A DNA stretch of 9,168 nt. Source: JAXFQS01 sp034178815. Its GTDB lineage: Bacteria; Verrucomicrobiota; Kiritimatiellia; RFP12; DVOR01. Positions 5,497 to 9,168 of the stretch are shown one piece after another. Every line of letters starts with the position of its first letter. The first letter of the stretch is position 1. The stretch covers positions 1 to 9,168 of the forward strand of contig JAXFQS010000154.1 of NCBI GenBank assembly GCA_034178815.1, given 5' to 3'. The notes below the pieces were generated by a model that had not been told where the DNA came from, did not search any database, and saw nothing but the letters and a program-made list of their open reading frames with translations. The position numbers and the translations under genes were made by a program.

Positions 5497-6999
5497 ATGT
5501 TTAAGAAACTTCTCTTCTCGGCCGCGTTGCTTGCGGGCTCGTTCTTGGCGGCGGGCGCGGTCTCTGCGGACCAAGAGGGCGCGAAGGATGCCACCGTCCG
5601 GGTCGCTTGGAATGCGACCTCGTCCGCGGCCGATGCGTCTGCGGCGGCCTCTGTCTCGGTTTCGTCCGAGGGCGGTAGCCAGGCGGGATCCGGCGCGGCG
5701 GCTTGCCAGCGGTCGGGGTGCGCGAAGGATGTGAATCCTGTGGCGCAAACGCTCGATCGGATCAAGGCGTTGTGGTACGACACGGGGATTTACGGCTTTA
5801 CGATGAAGGCGCGCAAGCCGCTTCCGGAGCCGCAACCGCCGTTGCCGAAGGCGCACAAGGAGCCGCTGTTGCCGTACGGCATTTCGCAAGCGTTGATGAT
5901 TGGCGTCTGCCTGCTACTGATCTATCTGGCGATTTTCAAGGGTTTCGAGCCTTTGTTGCTGTTGCCGATTGGGTTTGGCGGGATGTTGGCGAATTTCCCG
6001 TTGGCGGGGATTACGAATCCACCTGTGCTGGACACGATGGGTGGGGTAATCGAGCCGGGCGGGTTTCTCTACTATACCTTCAATTTTGGTATTGAGACGG
6101 GGCTCTTTCCTATCCTCATCTTTATGGGGGTTGGGGCAATGACGGACTTTGGGCCGTTGATTGCGAATCCGAAGACGGCGTTGCTTGGTGCGGCGGCTCA
6201 GTTTGGTATTTTCGTGGCGCTGATTGGGGCTCTGGTGCTGTCGGTCTATGTGCCGGGTGTGACTTTTTCGCTGAAGGATGCGGCGTCGATTGGCATCATC
6301 GGCGGGGCGGACGGCCCGACTTCGATTTGGTTGACGACGAAGTTGGCTCCGGACTTGCTGGGTGCGATTGCGGTGGCGGCTTATTCGTATATGGCGTTGG
6401 TGCCGATTATTCAGCCGCCGATTATGAAGTTGCTTACGACCGAGCGTGAGCGGAAAATCAAGATGGAGCAGTTGCGTACGGTTTCGAAGTTGGAGAAGGT
6501 TGTCTTCCCGCTGTCGGTGCTGTTGCTGTGCGCGCTGTTGCTTCCTTCGGCGACGCCGCTGGTCGGGGCGTTGATGTTGGGGAACCTGGCGAAGGAGTGC
6601 GGGGCGGTGAACCGCTTGTCGGACACGATGGCGAATGCGCTCTGCAACATTGTGACGATTTTGCTAGGTCTCTCGGTCGGCTCGAAGTTGGCGGCGGAGA
6701 AGTTCCTGACCGGCGAGACGCTGGGCATCTTGACTCTTGGTCTGGTGGCGTTTGCATTCGGCACGATGGCGGGGGTCATCATGGCGAAGATTATGAACTT
6801 GTTCCTGAAGCAAAAGATCAATCCGCTGATTGGCTCGGCGGGTGTCTCCGCGGTGCCGATGGCGGCGCGTGTGTCGAACAAGGTGGGGCTTGAGGCGGAC
6901 GGCTCGAACTTCCTGCTGATGCACGCGATGGGGCCGAATGTGGCGGGCGTGATTGGCTCTGCCGTCGTGGCGGGCGTGCTTTATACGCTCTGCCGCTAG
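5497..6999 (+). CDS. oadB: Oxaloacetate decarboxylase beta subunit, Na+ pump (OadB), with N-terminal extension
   Basis: A 500-residue polytopic membrane protein that decarboxylates the carboxybiotin of OadA and couples this to Na+ export. Hallmarks: FEPLLLLPIGFGG (150-162), FMGVGAMTDFGPL, GIIGGADGPTS with D272, AAYSYMALVP with Y298, and NPLIGSAGVSAVPMAARVS with N442, G446 and S451. These match Klebsiella D203, Y229, N373, G377 and S382 (recalled), all with the same offset of 69, so the ion-coupling residues are intact. The protein is longer than usual at the front: residues 1-24 look like a signal sequence (ending AVSA), followed by a low-complexity Ala/Ser/Gly linker to about 68, a C70-x4-C75 pair, and only from about 85 the normal N-terminus (helical segment, then the first membrane helix at 130-147). 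GGAGAA (5484-5489), seven bases before the ATG, supports this start. Last operon gene; a terminator follows. Confidence 0.96.
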   Translation: MFKKLLFSAALLAGSFLAAGAVSADQEGAKDATVRVAWNATSSAADASAAASVSVSSEGGSQAGSGAAACQRSGCAKDVNPVAQTLDRIKALWYDTGIYGFTMKARKPLPEPQPPLPKAHKEPLLPYGISQALMIGVCLLLIYLAIFKGFEPLLLLPIGFGGMLANFPLAGITNPPVLDTMGGVIEPGGFLYYTFNFGIETGLFPILIFMGVGAMTDFGPLIANPKTALLGAAAQFGIFVALIGALVLSVYVPGVTFSLKDAASIGIIGGADGPTSIWLTTKLAPDLLGAIAVAAYSYMALVPIIQPPIMKLLTTERERKIKMEQLRTVSKLEKVVFPLSVLLLCALLLPSATPLVGALMLGNLAKECGAVNRLSDTMANALCNIVTILLGLSVGSKLAAEKFLTGETLGILTLGLVAFAFGTMAGVIMAKIMNLFLKQKINPLIGSAGVSAVPMAARVSNKVGLEADGSNFLLMHAMGPNVAGVIGSAVVAGVLYTLCR

Positions 7000-7021
7000 G
7001 GGGCTTGTTTTCTCCGAACGG

Positions 7022-7049
7022 AAAAGGCGCACCAGATGGTGCGCCTTTT
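7022..7049. terminator. Intrinsic terminator after oadB, probably bidirectional
   Basis: A perfect 12-bp stem, AAAAGGCGCACC (7022-7033) with GGTGCGCCTTTT (7038-7049), and a four-base loop (AGAT). On the plus strand it is followed by C, TG and a further TTTTT (7053-7057), 22 bases after the oadB stop. Because the stem starts with four A residues, the minus strand also reads GC-stem then TTTT, so it can stop transcripts coming from bioA (stop at 7162) as well. Its place between two convergent genes supports a shared terminator. Confidence 0.88.
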
Positions 7050-7161
7050 CTGTTTTTCTCTAGGGGCGAGAGGTAGGCTTCTTTGGGGAATAGGGGTGCC
7101 TAATCTGCGGGGGCGTTCGTGTCCGCGACTGGGTGGTAGTGGTGGGCAGGTTCGGGGGGAA
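7050..7161. other. Spacer between the shared terminator and bioA
   Basis: About 110 G-rich bases downstream of bioA (minus strand). They hold no convincing gene, promoter or repeat; they would form the 3' untranslated end of the biotin transcript. Confidence 0.5.
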
Positions 7162-8430
7162 TCAGTTGGCGAGAAAGTGTTCGGGGCGGTCGAGCGCGTC
7201 GACGGCGGCGGCGGTTAGGCGGTCGAGTTCGTCGTCGGGGGTGATGTAGGGGGGCATAATGTAGATGAGCCGTCCGAATGGGCGCAGCCAGACGCCGCGT
7301 TCGACGAAGTAGGCTTGGAGCGTCGCCATATTGACGGGACGGCGGGTTTCGAGCACGCCGATGGCTCCGAGCACGCGCACATCGGCGATTTCGGGATGGT
7401 TGCGTGCGGGTTCGAGTCCGGCTTTGAGGCGGGCTTCGAGGCGGGCGACTTGGCTGTGCCAGGTGCCTTCCGCGAGGATGTCGAGGCTGGCGCAGGCGAC
7501 GGCGCAGGCTGTGGGGTTGGCCATGTAGGTCGGGCCGTGCATGAAGGGCAGACCGTCCTGAGAACAGGCCTCGGCGATGGCGCGTGTGGCCACCGTCGCG
7601 GCGAAGGTCATCGTGCCGGCGGTGAGGGCTTTCCCGATGCAGAGAATGTCGGGGACGACGCCCGCCCATTCCATCGCAAAGAGCCGGCCGGTGCGCCCGA
7701 AGCCGGTCGCGATTTCGTCGAAAATGAGCGGAACCCGATGCTCGGTGCAGAGGGCGCGGACGGCTTTGAGATAGTCGGGATGGTAGAACCACATACCGCC
7801 GGCGCCTTGCACGACAGGTTCGAGAATCACGCCCGCGAGTTCCTCCCGGGCGTGCCGCCGAATCAGGTCGGCGAAAGGTTCGACATCGGCCGGATTCCAC
7901 GCGGCGCCGAAGGGCGTTCTCGGGCGCGGCGCGAAGAGGTTCTGGTGCAGGATGTTGGCGAATCGGTGGTGCATGCCGTTGACCGGATCGCAGACCGACA
8001 TGGCCATGAAGGTGTCCCCGTGGTAGCCCCCGCGAATCGTCAGAAAGCGCCCCTTCCCCGTCGCCTGTGCCGCCATTTTGAGTGCCACTTCGACGGCCAC
8101 GGAGCCGCTGTCGGAGTAGAAAATCGCCTCCAACTGCCGGGGCAGGAGGTTGAGCAGACGCTTGCCGAGTTCAATGGCCGGTTCGTGGGTGATGCCGCCA
8201 AACATAAAGTGGGGCAGACGGGCGGTTTGCGCCTCCAGAGCAGCTAGGATTTTGGGGTGACGGTAGCCGTGAATCGCCGCCCACCAACTCGACATTCCGT
8301 CCACCAGCCTGCGCCCGTCCGCAAGGTGCAGGTGCGTCCCTTCGGCGGCGACAATCGGGTAGCAAGGGAGTGGGCGGATGAGCGAGGTGTAGGGGTGCCA
8401 CAGGTGCCGGGCGTCGAAGTCAGTGTCCAT
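7162..8430 (-). CDS. bioA: Adenosylmethionine-8-amino-7-oxononanoate aminotransferase (BioA)
   Basis: A 422-residue cytoplasmic PLP enzyme that converts 8-amino-7-oxononanoate (KAPA) to 7,8-diaminononanoate (DAPA) with S-adenosylmethionine as amino donor, the antepenultimate biotin step. Length is normal for the family. Seen: HLWHPYTS at the N-terminus, MSSWWAAIHGY with W49-W50 (substrate site), GSVAVEVALKMA, GGYHGDT with Y136 (stacks on PLP), the EPVVQGAGGM segment, FDEIATGFGRTG with D238 (PLP ring nitrogen) and IGKALTAG with K267 (Schiff base). K267 and D238 correspond to E. coli K274 and D245 with equal offset. The SSWW pair and the HPYT motif separate BioA from other class III aminotransferases. 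Its ATG lies inside the end of bioD (11-base overlap), with no clear ribosome site of its own, so translation is probably coupled. Last gene of the minus-strand biotin operon. Confidence 0.95.
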   Translation of the reverse strand: MDTDFDARHLWHPYTSLIRPLPCYPIVAAEGTHLHLADGRRLVDGMSSWWAAIHGYRHPKILAALEAQTARLPHFMFGGITHEPAIELGKRLLNLLPRQLEAIFYSDSGSVAVEVALKMAAQATGKGRFLTIRGGYHGDTFMAMSVCDPVNGMHHRFANILHQNLFAPRPRTPFGAAWNPADVEPFADLIRRHAREELAGVILEPVVQGAGGMWFYHPDYLKAVRALCTEHRVPLIFDEIATGFGRTGRLFAMEWAGVVPDILCIGKALTAGTMTFAATVATRAIAEACSQDGLPFMHGPTYMANPTACAVACASLDILAEGTWHSQVARLEARLKAGLEPARNHPEIADVRVLGAIGVLETRRPVNMATLQAYFVERGVWLRPFGRLIYIMPPYITPDDELDRLTAAAVDALDRPEHFLAN

Positions 8431-9055
8431 AGTCAGAGCCGAATCGTTGATTCAACAGGGCGGAAAGGGGCGCAGGAAGCGTCGGGTCGTCGGGCAGGAA
8501 TTCGCCCAGAAAGTCGGCTCCGGAGAGGTCGCGTATGGTCAAACCGTTGTCCCGCTGGATGGTCGGGTCGCCCTCCGCCTGGCGGTTGAGCACGAAGCCG
8601 AGCGTCGGGATGCTTCGGTCTCGGAGGATGGCTAGGGTCAGCAGGGCGTGGTTGACGCAGCCGAGGCGGTTGGGTACGACCAGCAGGACGGGGCGGGCGA
8701 GTTGCTCCACCAACTGGAGGTTGGTTTCTTTCCGCTCGCGGTTGAGCGGGCACAGGAGCCCTCCGGCGGTTTCAATCAGGTGAGGGGCTTGCTCCCGGAC
8801 GCGCCGGAGAAGGGTATCAAGGTGGATGGGGGAGCCTTGGAGTTCGGCGGCGAGGTGGGGGGAGATGGCAGGGGCGAAATGCAGGAGCGGGGCGAGTCCG
8901 GCGTAGGCGACATCGTTGTCTTGCGGGTAGCCGGTGCCGACTGGCTTGCAGACGCGCAGGTGCGGAGCGTAGTGCTCCCAGATGGCGCGGGTGACGAAGG
9001 TTTTGCCGGCGTCGGTGTCAGTCCCGACGATGATCAGCGAGGTAGCAGGCAGCAT
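8420..9055 (-). CDS. bioD: ATP-dependent dethiobiotin synthetase (BioD)
   Basis: A 211-residue cytoplasmic enzyme that closes the ureido ring of biotin: DAPA + CO2 + ATP gives dethiobiotin. Motifs from the chosen start: P-loop GTDTDAGKT (11-19, K18), K37 in CKPVGTG (carbamate/substrate lysine), ETAGG (95-99) with the following CPL, RLGCVNHALLT (130-140, close to the E. coli GCINHAMLT stretch), and VLNRQ (nucleotide base site). The usual E-G-A-G-G reads E-T-A-G-G here. The frame stays open upstream to 9139, but the added 28 residues are Pro/Ser-rich and would precede the first beta strand, so the ATG at 9055 gives the normal length and N-terminus. That start lies 38 bases inside the end of the upstream gene, and the stop overlaps bioA by 11 bases. 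No strong ribosome site is visible, consistent with translational coupling. Confidence 0.93.
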   Translation of the reverse strand: MLPATSLIIVGTDTDAGKTFVTRAIWEHYAPHLRVCKPVGTGYPQDNDVAYAGLAPLLHFAPAISPHLAAELQGSPIHLDTLLRRVREQAPHLIETAGGLLCPLNRERKETNLQLVEQLARPVLLVVPNRLGCVNHALLTLAILRDRSIPTLGFVLNRQAEGDPTIQRDNGLTIRDLSGADFLGEFLPDDPTLPAPLSALLNQRFGSDYGH

Positions 9056-9168
9056 GGTAGGTGAGTTCGGGCGGGTGGGTGCGCAGGAGGCGTCGGATGG
9101 GGGCGGTGGGCATGGGCGGGGCGGATGGGAGGGCACCAATGCGGGAGAAGGTGCGAAGGGCTTCGAGG
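9018..9168 (-). CDS. bioC: C-terminal end of a probable malonyl-ACP O-methyltransferase (BioC)
   Basis: The minus-strand frame starting at 9167 is open to a TGA at 9018-9020 and gives 49 residues; the start lies beyond the window. The segment begins LEALRTFSRIGALPS and ends ELTYHAACYLADHRRD. BioC proteins end in a similar way, with a helix carrying '(L/S)-L-K-x-I/T-G-A' and a final beta strand 'P-L-T-Y-E-V-x-Y-x-x-A-R'. Position directly upstream of bioD in the same direction, overlapping it by 38 bases, also fits a bioC-bioD arrangement. If correct, the protein methylates malonyl-ACP to start pimeloyl synthesis. So little sequence is present that another methyltransferase, or another biotin gene, cannot be excluded. 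That it is a coding frame is more certain than its identity: it is the only frame that runs into bioD with an operon-like overlap. Confidence 0.5.
   Translation of the reverse strand, partial: LEALRTFSRIGALPSAPPMPTAPIRRLLRTHPPELTYHAACYLADHRRD

Noticed and set aside
4192..5889. A 565-codon minus-strand frame opposite oadA and the start of oadB
   Set aside because: It spans two real genes, its protein is low-complexity Gly/Asp/Val with no family signature, and it is explained by codon bias of oadA.
7315..8247. A 310-codon plus-strand frame opposite bioA
   Set aside because: It is a shadow of the unambiguous bioA gene; no ribosome site or domain is seen.
9056..9139. A longer bioD start at 9139
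   Set aside because: The extra 28 residues are Pro/Ser-rich and unlike any BioD N-terminus; they are the shadow of the upstream frame. The ATG at 9055 gives a normal start just before the first strand and P-loop.

Overview
This window comes from a GC-rich bacterial chromosome, with coding density high outside one intergenic region. The gene set is a GH97 glycosidase with a Sec signal, a sodium-pumping oxaloacetate decarboxylase and biotin synthesis genes. It suggests an anaerobic, carbohydrate-fermenting bacterium of the Verrucomicrobia/Kiritimatiellota/Bacteroidota type. The lineage is an inference from gene content and composition, not from a marker gene.

Layout. Bases 1-504 (+) are the end of a DUF3298/RsiV-like protein whose start lies outside the window. 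A strong promoter (515-543, with an extended -10) and a GC-rich leader of about 175 nt that can fold back on itself lead into a secreted GH97 enzyme (729-2771, +), closed by a clean intrinsic terminator (2784-2818). Bases 2819-3400 hold no gene. They carry a 68-bp tandem repeat (3.5 copies) and then a promoter for the next operon. Bases 3401-6999 (+) are a complete oadG-oadA-oadB operon (gamma, alpha and beta subunits), ended by a perfect 12-bp hairpin at 7022-7049. On the opposite strand, transcribed toward that hairpin, lie bioA (7162-8430), bioD (8420-9055) and the C-terminal end of a probable bioC (9018-9168), with overlapping reading frames.

How the genes fit together. OadA carries a biotinyl-lysine (K562 in an EAMKMEM motif). 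It takes CO2 from oxaloacetate and passes carboxybiotin to OadB, which decarboxylates it and exports Na+; OadG assembles the complex. The biotin genes next to it make the cofactor that OadA needs, although their convergent orientation means they are separate transcription units. GH97 releases sugars outside the cytoplasm, and fermentation of those sugars could supply oxaloacetate.

Most unusual points: the 68-bp repeat array with an internal hairpin; the structured leader that begins at the predicted transcription start of the GH97 gene; an N-terminal extension of OadB with a signal sequence, an Ala/Ser linker and two cysteines; and abrupt changes of synonymous codon choice inside oadA and inside the GH97 gene. 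No clearly novel defence, mobile or CRISPR system is visible.
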